Assembly (NCBI RefSeq): GCF_000972845.2
Contig: NC_040013.1
Location: forward strand, 5,074,642-5,138,641
Origin: Larimichthys crocea
Lineage: Eukaryota; Chordata; Actinopteri; Sciaenidae
Direction of reading: 5' to 3'
DNA length: 64,000 nt
This document shows positions 13,196-25,024 of this stretch, piece after piece. The translations under genes and the position numbers were made by a program. Numbering within the stretch: the first letter of the stretch is position 1; every line of letters starts with the position of its first letter. A model generated the notes under the pieces. That model was not told the DNA's origin and searched no databases. It worked only from the letters and a program-made list of their open reading frames with translations.

Positions 13196-14097
13196 AAACA
13201 CAAATGCATGACTCAGCCCAGGCTGATGTGGGTTACGCAACCCCTCCAGCAGTGCAGATGGAGCTGCAGATTACTGGCCCCTCATATGTTTATTAGTAAT
13301 CTCTCTGTTTGTAATATTTGTCCAGATCATTATATAACACCATATTAAGTTCATTCCATCTCAACTGCTATTGGAAGACCTGGTAGATTACTTTGCTGTT
13401 GTGTAATGCATTCCCTGAGATGGAGGGATGGAGAGACTGATGCAGAGCTGGATGAACTCACAGTTCGAGATGGAGATGGAGGGATGAGTGTGATAGACGG
13501 GAAGAAGAACAAGATGAATGATGGATGTTTATTCAGTGTTTTGTTTTGTGGACATGGATTAATTAACAAACTCCTTCAGCTACTTTAAATAGGAGATCTG
13601 ACTTGAAGGAAGTCAGTACAGTGTGAGTCACAACATGCTGATCGTCAACGCTCACTGTGGAGTAGATCACTGGATGTGTGATGGCCGGTTTGCATGTCTG
13701 GCACTGGTCTGGTTAGCTGAGAATAGAAAAAACAAATCAGGAGGAGAGAGCCAAAGAGAGAAAGAGAGCGAGAGAGAAACTGGCAGGCAGAAAAATGGAG
13801 GGGAAGCAGATGAACACTAGACAGCTGTAGAGCCGCCTTTCTGATGATCACTTTCAAATAAACAGCCCACCAAAGACCCTAACCATCTGTCTCCTATGTG
13901 TCATAAACCACTGTTTTACACATGTGCATGCATGCATTCACACTCACACAACAAATAAACAATACACAGTTCTTTAATCTCATTTGATTAGATTTGTGAT
14001 GAATCCACGACGCTTACAAATCATATTAGTAGTTCACCTTTTCTGGAGTCTAAAACTAATTAAATCAGTAAAAAACAATCTCCTGCCTTTAAGGAGA

Positions 14098-14495
14098 GAA
14101 CAAAACCTTCACTAGCTCCCCATGCTATAAAGGATCCAATTTAAAATCTCCTCATTACCTACGAAACCATCACCGACCTCCTGCACCAACATACTCATAC
14201 CCGCAACCTCAGATCCACTCATGCGAACCTCCTCACCCCTCTCACCTTCTCCATTACCGACCCCGCCCTGAGGAACTCTTCCCCTAACTCCCATCTTTCC
14301 AAAACTGCACTCAAAAGCCATTTATTTCAATCTGCTTTTAATCTTTGATTCCCCAGTCCTCATTTTTTTTTCATTGTTACACTTTTTTTTTAAAAATACA
14401 GTTTTGCTTCTACTATTTCTAGAAATGTATGCAATGTAAAGTGCCTTTGAGTACCTTTTTAAAGTGCTACATAAATATATTGTTAAAAGGTAAAA
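14098..14495 (+). mobile_element. 5'-truncated L2-type LINE fragment (ORF2 C-terminus plus 3' tail)
   Basis: The plus-strand translation carries degenerate L2 reverse-transcriptase C-terminal phrases (ITYETITDLL, HTRNLRSTHANLL, SKTALKSHLFQSAF) interrupted by stops. It is followed by the characteristic L2 3' tail at about 14435-14480, with the words 'gtaaagtgcctttgagtacc' and 'aaagtgctacataaat'. The element is truncated and inactive. The minus-strand open frame across it is an artefact of the repeat. Confidence 0.75.
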
Positions 14496-15199
14496 GTACT
14501 CAATTTGCAGTCAGAATGGCCCCTTGTTCTTCTTATTGTTATTATTATATAACTAATTATTATTAATGCATTGTGTGTGAGTGCTGTTTTTAATGTTGTA
14601 ACAGGTCGAGGTGGAATTACTTTCATTTATTTTAGAAACTATCCAACACAAAAATCCATGTATGCTGTCAAATAAATATAGAGGACTGGAAGTACAAAGT
14701 ATAGCATTAAGTGGAAATACTCTTGCACTGGTAGTTCCACCACTACTTTCGTGTGTGCTGAAGACAGACGGATAATGACTGAAATCACTCGCTGAAAGGT
14801 TCCTGTTTATAATGGCGCTGCTGCTGCTGGTGCTGCTGGTGGCTGCTGACAACAGGATGTGGGTCACTGTTGAGGTCAATGTGTTCCACACTGATAACTT
14901 CAGAGCATTAAGCTGAAGCCACTTCTTCATTTAATTCAAGCACACGCGTTTAACGAATTTTGGGGGGGCCTCTTGATGCTAATACACACCAAAGGCAAAC
15001 TGACTGCGGACCACATTCATTAATCACAAGAGTAAAATGTCTGGAAAACATAAACTTATAGAGCACAATGGTAATTACCACAGTGAAACAATGGCTATAC
15101 TGTTGAGTGAAGGGCTGCACCAAATAAGTATTTTTAAGCTCCGAGGTATTCAGTTTACAATGAAAAGAATAACTGCAACACAACACGTCTTAAATTCTT

Positions 15200-15205
15200 T
15201 TTATT
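15200..15205 (-). promoter_or_regulatory. enho: Candidate polyadenylation signal for enho
   Basis: A minus-strand AATAAA lies about 1.37 kb downstream of the enho stop. It is the first canonical signal I noticed in that direction, which would imply a long 3' UTR. AATAAA occurs by chance often in AT-rich DNA, so this is weak. Confidence 0.25.
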
Positions 15206-16571
15206 TTGATTAAACAGCTCGGTCATTTCAGCACAAATCCCTGTTCATCGTTACATTTAGATTGCACAGAAATATCACACCAATTAAGTAAAACATAATT
15301 TTCGGACTAAAAGTGAGTTAGCTCATACCTGAGGTCAGATTCAAACTGATGTTTGTCAAAACACAAACTAAAGCACATTTCTGTGAAGAGCCCTTTCATT
15401 GATGTATGAATTGTGTGTACATATGAGTCTAGAAAGACATGCAGCGCTTTATATTTTGATTATGTGGAGATACATTTAAGATTGTTTTGTTATACTGGTG
15501 TATCCCATTACTCTTCCACCCTTCAGACAACATTGTTATGACACGGTCGGTGTGTTAACTGCAGCACATTCACTACAATAAATCCAATATTTGCTTGTTA
15601 CTGTGAGACTGTGAGTGTTCAGTCTGTCGTTTCTGGTGAAGGCTGTCTATAAATATCTTATTCAGTCTTTACAGGAGCTCACAAAATGAAAGCGAGGCAC
15701 ATCGGGACACGAGTAACAATTTTGCTGTTGCTTTTAATCCCATGGGAGTCGGATCGGCAGAAGCAGAGACTTGTGTGTCAAATGGGGAGAGTGTCAAACA
15801 GGGGCCTCGAGCTCCCTCTCTGTAAACAAAACATCAAAGCACAATTCTTCCCCCTGCACTTTATCATCCCCACCAAATATCTGCCCTTTATCTCCGCCTG
15901 TCTGCCTCCTCGCCCTGGCTTGAGTGACTCACACTGCCTCCTGCAGCATCCCTCTCCTTCCTGACTCTTTCAGGCTCTTTTGGTCTCTACCTGTCGTCTG
16001 TTTGCAGCTGTCACACCGCCATCATTAAAGATGCAGCTGGCAAACACCAAGCGGCTTGTGAGCTACAGAGATGCTTTCTCTCTTTATCCCTAACATTGTG
16101 TTATTGTGACACTCAACCAAACCCATCACCCCAGACTCTCCCGTTACAATCCGTTGTGTTTTTGCCGTTTCTTCTGCGCATCCTCTCGGCTGTCTCGTAT
16201 GAAGGGATGAAAAAGAATTGAGTAGAGGAGGAGATCATGGTCCGCCTGTGTAGAGAAAAGCAAACAGGCTGACAGATGGGCAGTCCCAGCGACGCACGGC
16301 AGAGATAAGAGGATTGGGCCTGCTCGTTGTTGTTGGTCTTGCCACAACTCTTAATGCAGTTAGCTCACTCTAAGCTCCACTGAATGGCGCTGATGAGGGG
16401 CTGATGATGGAGAAACGTGAAGTGTATGTAAAACAAAAGTAAGTACAGAGTAAATAAATGACAGGAGTAGCTGAAGTGGAAGACAAATACATAAGGTGAC
16501 CTTTGAACGCTCTGTAACTCAACGTCTGCTCGATGTCTGCTTGATTGACAAAGCTGAATCTTGTATCATTA

Positions 16572-16772
16572 TCAAGCTGCGGTCAGCAGGTACTTCTGTT
16601 CAGGCTTCTTCTGCTCCAGGGGTGATGCAGGCACTTTCTCTTGATGTGAAGGCACCTTGCAGGCCTTATAGAGGATGACGAAAAGGATGAGGATGAGAAC
16701 GCCTACCACAGAGTTACAAACGATGGCCGCAATGGCCCACACGGACAGGCCCACCCTCAGATCAGGCTCCAT
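16572..16772 (-). CDS. enho: Adropin precursor (energy homeostasis associated), 66 aa
   Basis: A single coding exon with a strong start context (AAACCATGG). After a short N-terminus comes one hydrophobic segment, about residues 11-37, with the family core AIAAIVCNSVVGVLILILFV followed by ILYKAC. Mammalian adropin has the closely similar IAIVCN..VG.L.LLL.VIL..AC. The C-terminal tail (residues 39-66) is Lys/Pro/Glu-rich and ends in KYLLTAA, comparable to the mammalian YLLQP end. In mammals adropin is a membrane-anchored or secreted peptide linked to energy balance and vascular function. Oddities: it is about ten residues shorter than mammalian adropin, and its only cysteines are Cys19 and Cys38. 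The second tail cysteine that forms the mammalian disulfide is absent. Location next to fam219a, in the same relative order and strand as in human 9p13, supports the call. The remaining doubt is that small one-pass proteins can converge. Confidence 0.82.
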   Translation of the reverse strand: MEPDLRVGLSVWAIAAIVCNSVVGVLILILFVILYKACKVPSHQEKVPASPLEQKKPEQKYLLTAA

Positions 16773-16861
16773 GGTTTACTGGAAAGCCTTCAGGCTGGTT
16801 ACATCATACTTCAGGGGTCTGCACCAGTAGCACGTTGGTCACTTTAAATCCACAGGTTCCC
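16773..16861 (-). other. enho: enho 5' leader segment with strong splice acceptor
   Basis: On the minus strand a long pyrimidine tract ends in TTTTCAG at 16863-16862, a strong acceptor. This suggests the coding exon begins at 16861 with about 88 nt of leader. A weaker acceptor (TTTCCAG, ending at 16779) lies nearer the start codon. Inside the leader is a minimal upstream ORF, ATG-ATG-TAA, at 16807-16799, ending 26 nt before the main ATG. Confidence 0.5.
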
Positions 16862-19488
16862 CTGAAAAGAAAGAAAATGCATTACATGAACATGCTTAAT
16901 TCAACACTTAAAGTCAAAGTTAACCTGCCTGTCAGCTCAGTAAAGATTACTTTGTCCCCCACAAAGTGGTCACTGAGACAAGGTGGCTTTATCCCTGCTA
17001 TATATACAGAGCAACATACGCATATCCAGCATGTGCATGAAGGTTTTTATCATTTTTTTAGAGGCAGTAAGTGCTGTTGCAGTGTAAAATATAGAATATT
17101 ACAGGGGTTTCTAATAAAGATACACATTGGAGTGTCATTATAATATCTCCGTACTTGTAATGTACATTAAAAGTGTCAGACGGGTGCAGAAAAAAAAAAT
17201 CATTCTAGGGACTCTGTTATTTATAGTAATCTGTGGTTGATAGGAGAGAATTACAGGATGAGAAAGTGCCTTTCAGCTGCAGTTCTGTGTGGAAACATCC
17301 TTTTTTTTTTTTTTACTCCCGTTTCCTTCATACAGGCAGAGAGCAGAGAGCGATGAAGTTATTAAACTGATAAAGAAGGTGCCAGTAAGCACTTTTTCTC
17401 GCTGAATTATTTTGAATGGGATTCAACAGTAATATGTTTTTTTCAGGAGCCTCACGTGGAAATATAGTTGCCAGTTTTGTGGCTGATATTAAATGGGTCA
17501 CTGAGGTGTACTGGTATGTGTATGTGTGTGTATCTGAGAGAGACTTGTCGGTTTAAGCATGAGTGTGAATATTTTCCCTAGTAGAGTTTAACTGATAAAA
17601 ACTCGATCTCGCCCCCCCCACCTCCTCGCTTCTATACCTCTCCTTTCCCTCTAATGCATTTCTAATGAGACCACATATTTCCTCCTCCTCTCTCTAACCG
17701 AGGGCAAAGCTGCAACAGTCCGAGCTTGCTTTTGAGAACTCATTTCAAAGTTATCCTTCCCTTTATGGGCATTTTATGACTTAGCCAAATAAAGATGGAT
17801 GGCTCCAGGTCACAGTAGATGGCAGTGATGCATTTGATCTGCTCTATAATGCATAAAGTTGGTTTCTGTATGTACCAGATGGGTCTCTCTCAGGACGCTG
17901 GTGGAACCACTGTGGGAAGAATTACTCTCATAATCGATAACTGGGATTACTCTCAATAAAGCACAATATTCCCAAAACATCCCAAGGTACTACTTTTCCA
18001 CAGAAGTCAGATGACACATGACGCAGTGTATCCAGCTTACAATTTCAATTAGAGCAAAAGTGAGGAATGTTTAGGCCATTCGATGATGGGGAAGAGTCTG
18101 AAAATGTGTGTGTGTGCCAGCGAGAGTAATCAAATGTGTGTGTGAGCAATATATTAAAACAGAGGACTGTGTGCTCATATTGATTTCAGGTAATCAGCTA
18201 TGCATATTAGGAGAAAAACACAGAGCAGTCATATTAGTTATTCATTATCACCAGTTATGACACATTTACATTACTCATACTTTCCAAAGTAGGTGGTGGT
18301 GGTACACATTTTAATAACCACATGGATAAATTGTTCTCATTTGCAAGATACATACATTTCCTCTGAACACAAGATAGCTTGTGTTAGTTAGTGACCACAC
18401 TGGAAGAAAGCCAGTGTATTCAAGCTAAACAACCCAAATAATAAGAGAATAAAAGTTGAATAAAACTAAAATGTTTTATTTTCACTTCAAAAAGTTTTGA
18501 GCATTGCTTTTCCTTTATGCACTCAGATTCTGACAAATTTGATGCATGGCTGTTTTTGACAGGTAAAAGATGTTTGGTTCTGCCTTACTGCTCAGAGTTT
18601 GAAGAGGTACAACCTGGATCATAAAGTAATGTGTCAGTAAGTCACTTCAGCGTTTCAGAGCGTTTGAATGATTGAACGTTTGTTTTGCTGGATTCAGAGG
18701 CTCAAAGATCAGAGCAGCAGAGGACAGGACTGACCCTCCACACCAAAACATGCATAAACACCCACTCCCTGAGGCCCACGGTCAATATACAGATAGCTGA
18801 AGTCTATCTGTTATGTAATGGCTCTGTGGCAATGGCAGAAAATAGTTGAGCTTCAGGCTGGAGTCAGGAAAAAGCAGCTTGTGTGTGTGTGTGTGTGTAT
18901 TTGTGAAAGGCGCCATTGAACAGTATAAAGACCTTTTGTGCACACATGCAAACAGTGTATGTAAATTGATGCAAAATGCTAAATGCACCACAGAAGACTT
19001 GTTTACAGGGGGCAGCCAGCAAGCAGGCACACATTCACAGACTTGTGCATGCAGTGACCACACTGAAAACAGGCAAATACTTTTGCATAATGCATCAGCT
19101 TGCAGTAAACTATCATCTCAGGTGACTGGACTTCCTCCCTTCCTCTCCCACTCGTTTGGGAACACTGTAAAGTTGAGTGCTGACAGTATTTATTACTATT
19201 TAACATTTGAGCATAGTCAAACAGTTGGTCATTTGTTTAATCAGACATTTATTATTAGTTATCCTTGTGGGGACTTTTAAGCACTTTTAAATTCCCTTAA
19301 TGCTGAGTGCATTTGAGTATCCAATAAGGCACAAAACAAGTAATTTTCTAAATATTTTATAAGACTTTAGTACAGACCTTAAACTTAAAAAACTACTGAA
19401 AGGCATTTGTTTATGTTTCAACACATTTCTTGCTATCTCTACTTGCAGTATCTCTTTAAACACACACACATTTCATGGAGCAGCTTAC

Positions 19489-19905
19489 CTAATTCTCCTC
19501 TGGTGTCCGGTGTCCATGCGTTTTTTTACTCCTTTGCGCGCGTCTCAGCTGCAAAACGCCTTGATAGAAAATGTTCCTTTACCTCCAGCAACTTCACCAT
19601 TGTTTCATAAGGCGGGAACTTTTGTCTTCGAAGTAGGTCACCAAACTCTACTCGACCGTTTTGGAAATATGGATCAGCAGCGCAAGTGGACGGTCAGCAT
19701 CCGGACTGTTAATGAAGCCAAGCTGGAGGAGTCTGGGCCCGTTCCCAGTGACTGCTGACGAGCGCAGGGCGACAGCGCGGAGATGCTGCTGTCAGAGTGG
19801 CTGCTCATCACCCCCCTCCAGTCCCTCCCCTCTCCGCCCTCCATCTCCTCATCCCTCCCTCCATCTCTCTCCCTCTCTCAGTCTGTTACTACAGTGCTAT
19901 TTATA
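19489..19905 (-). promoter_or_regulatory. enho: Candidate enho promoter and noncoding exon 1
   Basis: On the minus strand there is a good TATA box (TATAAATA, 19905-19898). It is followed by a GC-richer stretch (about 19870-19700) and a good splice donor (TTAG|GTAAGC, exon end 19489). Together with the strong acceptor at 16862 this predicts a 385-nt noncoding first exon and a 2.6-kb intron for enho, which also has a leader exon in mammals. The linkage to enho is inferred from strand, spacing and splice signals only. Confidence 0.4.
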
Positions 19906-22133
19906 CAAAGACGCTCTTGGAAAATCCCATCAAGGGCTTTTCCTCTCACGCCATGTGTGAAGATCTTGTGCTCGACACTTTTGGACGTGGTGTAAAAAGG
20001 TCATTGCAACAACTCAGAAAAACATGCATCAACATCATGCAAAAAGAGACAACTGACAGGAGAGAGATGAAGGGTGCACTCTTGCATGCCAAGAATAATG
20101 TATAGATATGAAACATTCGGATCAAATCAAATGCTGAAGGATCCACTACAAAACTACACTGTGCACAGTGTGTACTGCACTCAATAGTTACAGGCAGAGC
20201 TGCATGGAATAACAAGCACCTTCTTCCCTGCTGAAAACAAGTTGCATGGAGCTGAACAGCAGCTGCAGAAACTTAAAACTTGTTGCCCCCTCTTCTCCTC
20301 ATTGGTATTCAGGACGACAGCAGGATGTCCCTGGGGGATTTTGCACTGCTCTCTCCTCGTCTCCCTCTCTTTGTTAGTGTGTGTGCAGTGTGTACCCTGA
20401 CCCACAGAGTTCAGGCTGGGACAAAGCATTCTTTTGAGGCCTCGTTCTCACCCTGAACACTGGCTTCAAAAAAGATTTGCAGGGGAACAGATCCAGAGAG
20501 TAGCAGTTTAATCAAAGCGCTGCACTGCTGCACTTATTAGTAACACTAGGAAAAGTACAGTGTTTAAATCAAATATTAATGTAGCGACTGAATGAGTGTA
20601 ATAACTGCCAGATACTGAAGTAGTAGCTTGATGAATGTAATTAAATGCAGCGCACAACACTGGATCCCAACGTGTTATTGCCTGTCTGTGAAATCTTTAT
20701 TGATAACAGTGATTATAATCTAATAACTTCAGTTATCGGTTATTGTATTATTTTGTTTTATTAGTCAATATAATCTTTTTCAGCACCAGGTAGAATGTGT
20801 CATGTTTTCATGTCGCCGTGGCATACTCAGGTGCAGTAAAAAGGTTTATTTACACTTTTAATCTAGTTATTTTATTACATTTTGAAGAATTACTGCATTC
20901 AGTGTTATGATTATTACACTCATCCAATTTAACATGGTCAGTACCGCGCACCGGAACAAATCAGAGAGCTTGTAAAAACTATATGGGTTTATTTTTATGG
21001 ATGCACATCAAATGAAGAAAGGCAATATTCACAGATACCTTCATTTTTCATCCAAATCAGACTGAATTAGTCAGGGAGCAGCACTTGTGCTGTAGATGAC
21101 ATGAGGGGCTTAGATGGGATAGTAATCACTGATCACAGGCTGATACTCCAGAGAGAGCTGCTTCAGAAGAGTGGTTCATCATATCAGAGAAATTCACTCA
21201 AATAGACCCATAGTCTGAAAGAATCGTGGATACAAAGCAAAGTTCCCCTCTGTCTGCTATTAATACACACACACACACACATGCATACTAGCACGCACGC
21301 AGTCATTATTAGTTCAGGACGTGTCAGATCTGATCACTAACTCTCGTGTCAGTGAAGATGCTCGCACACCTCCATTACCCCGTCAATCACTGTGTGTGTG
21401 TGTGTGTCTGCAAATGTGACAGAGAGAAAAAGTGAGATTTTTTTTTCTTTTAGAAAGAGAGAGAGAGGCAATTTAATTTCACTCTTAATTCATCCCTCGT
21501 CTCATCACAGTGAGGGGGAAAAAGTGACAGAAGTGTTAATCTCAATTTTCTAGCCTTCTTCATCTTCAGAGTGGTTATCACGAGGAAAGATAGACTCTCC
21601 AGATGAATATTATGGTTTTCAGAGGGCCCTCCTGTAGAGAGGGCACAGGGACAAACCATATCAGTTTCCAGCACGGATATTAGATTCTGATTTTATACGC
21701 AAGGGTCTGTTTCATAATGGCACACACGCCATTCACTGTAATCATCCAATATGCAACTTATTTGACATATTGTAGATGGACTATTTGGTCTGAATGACCG
21801 GCTTGTTTCATGCCAACCATTTGCAGTGCATCACATCTGTTTGTTGATGTTGTTTTCCAGACAGAAGCCCTGCTCATCCTGCACAGCATCCTGCTCTGGG
21901 AAGCTGTCAGAACCAATTTCCTATCATGAGTGTATGAGGACACCTGCTGGACATTTTCTGACATTGTTTCCATGTTCGAGACAGCCTCACAGGAAAGCAC
22001 AGAATGATTGTAGCCCAGCACAATGTAAGATTCATTCACTATTCATGTGAATGTGTGTTTATCTGACTGATTCTGCTGGATCTGCTAAAACACACACAAT
22101 GCACACAAGACAAATGGAGTTTGCTGAGTCTTT
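19906..22133. other. Intergenic region between enho and the elastase gene
   Basis: No exon chain recognised. The stretch holds short CA/GT runs (about 21264-21282 and 21388-21407), an AT-rich part (20560-20960) and scattered chance open frames. CNTFR, which follows ENHO in human, was not recognised. Confidence 0.45.
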
Positions 22134-22139
22134 TTTATT
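22134..22139 (-). promoter_or_regulatory. cela3b: Polyadenylation signal of the elastase gene
   Basis: AATAAA on the minus strand begins only 15 nt after the last base of the stop codon. Very short 3' UTRs of this kind are usual for pancreatic zymogen mRNAs, so it is probably the functional signal. Confidence 0.8.
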
Positions 22140-22154
22140 GACGCTTCATCTTCT

Positions 22155-25024
22155 TTAGTTGTTCATCATAACCTGAAATGACAAATACTCAGTCATTAGC
22201 TGATAAATGAAACAAGGAAACAGCGTTTACTGCAAGCCAGCTGTAGGGGTTTTATGCGTCTCCCGTACCTGGTCGATCCAGTCGTTAAAAGCGGAGACTC
22301 TGGTGAAGACGGTGGGTTTCTTCACATAGTTGCAGCCAAGGCCAGAGACAAAGCTGGCAATACCATGAACCTCCCAGACACCCTCACTGTTCTTACAGTT
22401 CAGAGGGCCGCCAGAGTCGCCCTGGATACAGAATCAGAGGAGGAGTGCTTATGTTTTATTCATTCGGTGGAGTTACTGGTGGACTGGCAAGGCACAACTA
22501 TGAGAATTACAATCCGAGTTTCTGTTTCACCAAGTAAAATAGGACATTTGTCATGTTGCATGGTGGCTAGACAAAACATGAGTGCCATGAAAAAATTATG
22601 ATTATTTGAACAAACTCATTGCATTCAAATTCAAATGTGCTCCACTTGCATAATAAGATACAGCAGTGCATATAAGTAAGATGTGCTCCACTTGCATAAT
22701 AAGATACAGCAGTGCATATAAGTAAGTCATTTTATTATAATAAGATTAATAATTCAGAATTTTGAATTCCAAAAAAAAAAAAAAAAACCTCACATCACTG
22801 AATATAATTTTCCTCAGGCACAAACTTACGTTGCATCCAGCCACAATTCCATCCCCGCCGGCACACACCATGGTGGTCCTGACAGCGATACCCCACCAGT
22901 CAGGCTGGGAGCAGGTGGCATGGTCAGCCACAGGCATCAAAGCCTGCTGCAGCTTATCAGCAATGGGGCCTCCAGCTAAAACACACAGGCAGAATCTATT
23001 ACCATCATCCCCATACACGAGCCGTCTGTCAAATCTGCTTTACAGCATTTCCCCAAGCGGGAATTTCACAGTCTGACCCAAAATTTCAATTTGGGAGTAA
23101 ATCCTCTCCCAAAAAAAAAAAAAAAAGTCTTAGCTAAAATCTCATGCATGCCATTTTCATCCCAACCTTGGAGGTTTCCCTGGGTAACCCCAATCACACA
23201 CACTCACACACAGCTGGTTATAATCCAAACATCACGCTTGTAAAGCAACATGAAGACATTTCAGAGATGCTAAGCCGAGAAGAAGAAAAAAAAATACAAT
23301 GACAGGCATATAAAAAAACAGCTCAGCTTCCCCACAAACAGTGACTTACTGTACAGCCTGCCCCATCCGGTGATGTAGCAAGGGTAGAGGTTGGCCAGCA
23401 AAGTGCCAGCAGGAGGAATACACGCCAGCTGTACCTGGTCACTCAGAGTCACAGGCTCTGACAGCTTGATCATGGCAATATCGTTACTGCAAGAAAAGCA
23501 AAAAGATAGTGAGACTGAGAGGTTTTTGCACTGACAAGCAATTTAAAATCTTCCACCGGAGCCAGAGAGAAGGGTGGACAAACAAAACTCAATGCGATAA
23601 CAAGTGCCACCTGTATTTTTGCATTCCAACTTATAAATAAATCTCAGTGGCCTATTATATCTCTCTAATTTGTCTGGCTGCTTATTTAGGGAGGATATGC
23701 TTCAGCTTTAACTGGTAGGTGTGTGAGAATATATCGAATATGAGCCTCAGCCCACTTTTTCACCTTGACGCAGGACAGATTATGATGTACTGTATGTCGC
23801 ATCAGGTCACCTGCTCTTTGTACCTGTACGGGGGTGCTTGTCTTACCCGAAGGCCACAAAGATGGGATTCCATTTCTCATGCACAACAATCTTCTCAGGC
23901 AGGATGGCCTTGGAGCCAGCCTCCTCCTCGACCAGGTTGTATTTGCCCACGAACACCCTGTAGGACAGCTTGGAGCTGGGGGAGAGAACAGACTGTTGAG
24001 GCCCATGCTAAACCAGACATAAGATTTAGTGCGCAGTTGAATGATTTGCCAGGCTCAAATTGATGATTAAATGTGGTGGCAAGATGAGGATTTGAACTGG
24101 GCCGAGGTCCAGATGACCTTGGGTGTACTTTTTTATCAGTGTGACATTTGGGTTGGAAACCCTTGGACTTCATTATGTGCCCAATTCACAATTTTACGTG
24201 GCTTGAGTCAGGTTTACGGTCCAGAATTAGGCGAGTAGTGTGGTGCAGAATAAGTACAGTACATTTAACAGGAAGATGAGTGTGTATGTGACTTTGTGTT
24301 TTTGTGTTTATGTTCCTCTGCTGCTCGTACTTGATGCAGTGAGCAGCAGTCATGACCCAGTTGGCAGCGATCAGAGATCCCCCACAAGTGTGCCTCCACA
24401 CACCATCCCTCTCATACTGCAGAGAAATCTGTAGACAAAGGAGGACAACATAAAGGGTGCGATAAGGAGCGGGTTGTGGATATATGAGATGGATGTATGG
24501 CATGGTTTGCTTATTAAATTCAAAAACAACCATTTAATTATAGAATTTTAAATAGCCACTGGCTCTGGGATCTAATAAACAGATGCTGGACCCATAAGGT
24601 TTGCCAGGAAATATAAAAACATTGACAGATGTGTACATATTAGCATACCTGCCAGGGCCAGCTGTGGGGCTTGGCATCTACTCCATTGACCACACGGGAA
24701 GTCAGGGGCTCAATGGGTGGGGTGCCGCACCCAAGGGCTGGATGAAGAGGAAATAAACATTATGTGATGGACATGAGGCAGGGAGTGTTCGTGAGGCAGG
24801 AGAACAAGTTTGATTCCCACGTCAGGCACAAACTGCATAATTTTTCTTTTCAATAAGGAACTGCACAGTGTAAGCTCCCTGTGTGGAAATGTGCAGGCAT
24901 ACTCACTCACTCACTCACACAAACAAACTTGCAAACACACCGAGACAATTACACACAGAATTAGCGAATGCCAGATGTTCTTACCGCTAGCAATGAGCAC
25001 TGAGGCCAGCACAATGGGGATCAT
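22155..25024 (-). CDS. cela3b: Chymotrypsin-like elastase family member 3 (CELA3B/ela3l type), 8 exons, 269 aa
   Basis: Minus-strand exons: 24985-25024, 24649-24737, 24331-24428, 23847-23975, 23350-23486, 22830-22975, 22269-22421 and 22155-22172. All have GT/AG borders and give 269 codons plus TAA; mammalian CELA3 is 270. The protein is a secreted digestive serine protease zymogen. A hydrophobic signal peptide (about residues 1-16) is followed by a propeptide with Cys17, the activation site Arg28|Val29 (SRVVNG), then the triad His73 (TAAHC), Asp121 (NDIAM) and Ser216 (GDSGGP). Val238 and Thr250, equivalent to chymotrypsin positions 216 and 226, narrow the S1 pocket as in elastases. The position equivalent to 189 is Ala210. 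CELA3 hallmarks include LPNK-like [20 protein letters not shown] and [13 protein letters not shown]-like box and a signal peptide-first exon fit an acinar gene. CELA2 is less likely because of the CELA3-type [15 protein letters not shown] and DWWG segments. Confidence 0.95.
22635..22726. repeat. Exact 46-bp tandem duplication in elastase intron 6
   Basis: Two identical 46-bp units, 22635-22680 and 22681-22726, each beginning 'atgtgctccacttgcataat'. The perfect identity implies a recent duplication, and it may vary in copy number between individuals. A 17-A tract follows at 22771-22787 and a 16-A tract lies at 23111-23126 in the next intron. Confidence 0.95.

Larger units (their letters stand above)
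8161..15199. other. Intergenic region between fam219a and enho
   Basis: No gene-like exon chain is visible on either strand. The contents are the AT-rich degenerate repeat (8475-9075), an L2-type tail (10057-10124), a GT microsatellite, related repeat blocks near 10.2, 12.96 and 13.1 kb, and an L2-type LINE fragment (14098-14495). A short CTG/CAG tract (about 11554-11573) explains the Ala-rich open frame there. In human the DNAI1 gene lies at the corresponding place; no exon of it was recognised. Confidence 0.5.

Noticed and set aside
14112..14321. Minus-strand Gly/Glu-rich open frame
   Set aside because: It is the reverse strand of the L2 LINE fragment.
15686..15964. 92-codon frame with a signal-peptide-like start (plus strand)
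   Set aside because: The hydrophobic start is short, the remainder has no recognisable family or cysteine pattern, and it lies in the probable enho 3' UTR on the opposite strand.
18846..19280. 144-codon plus-strand open frame, the longest outside the recognised genes and the gfra2 domain 1 exon
   Set aside because: It begins by translating a GT microsatellite (CVCVCV), has no domain or family resemblance, and a minus-strand frame overlaps it. It looks like chance.
19661..19960. Possible protein from overlapping frames in the GC-rich stretch
   Set aside because: Three plus-strand frames are open because of CT-rich low complexity (Ser/Pro/Leu runs); the minus-strand promoter and leader reading explains the composition better.
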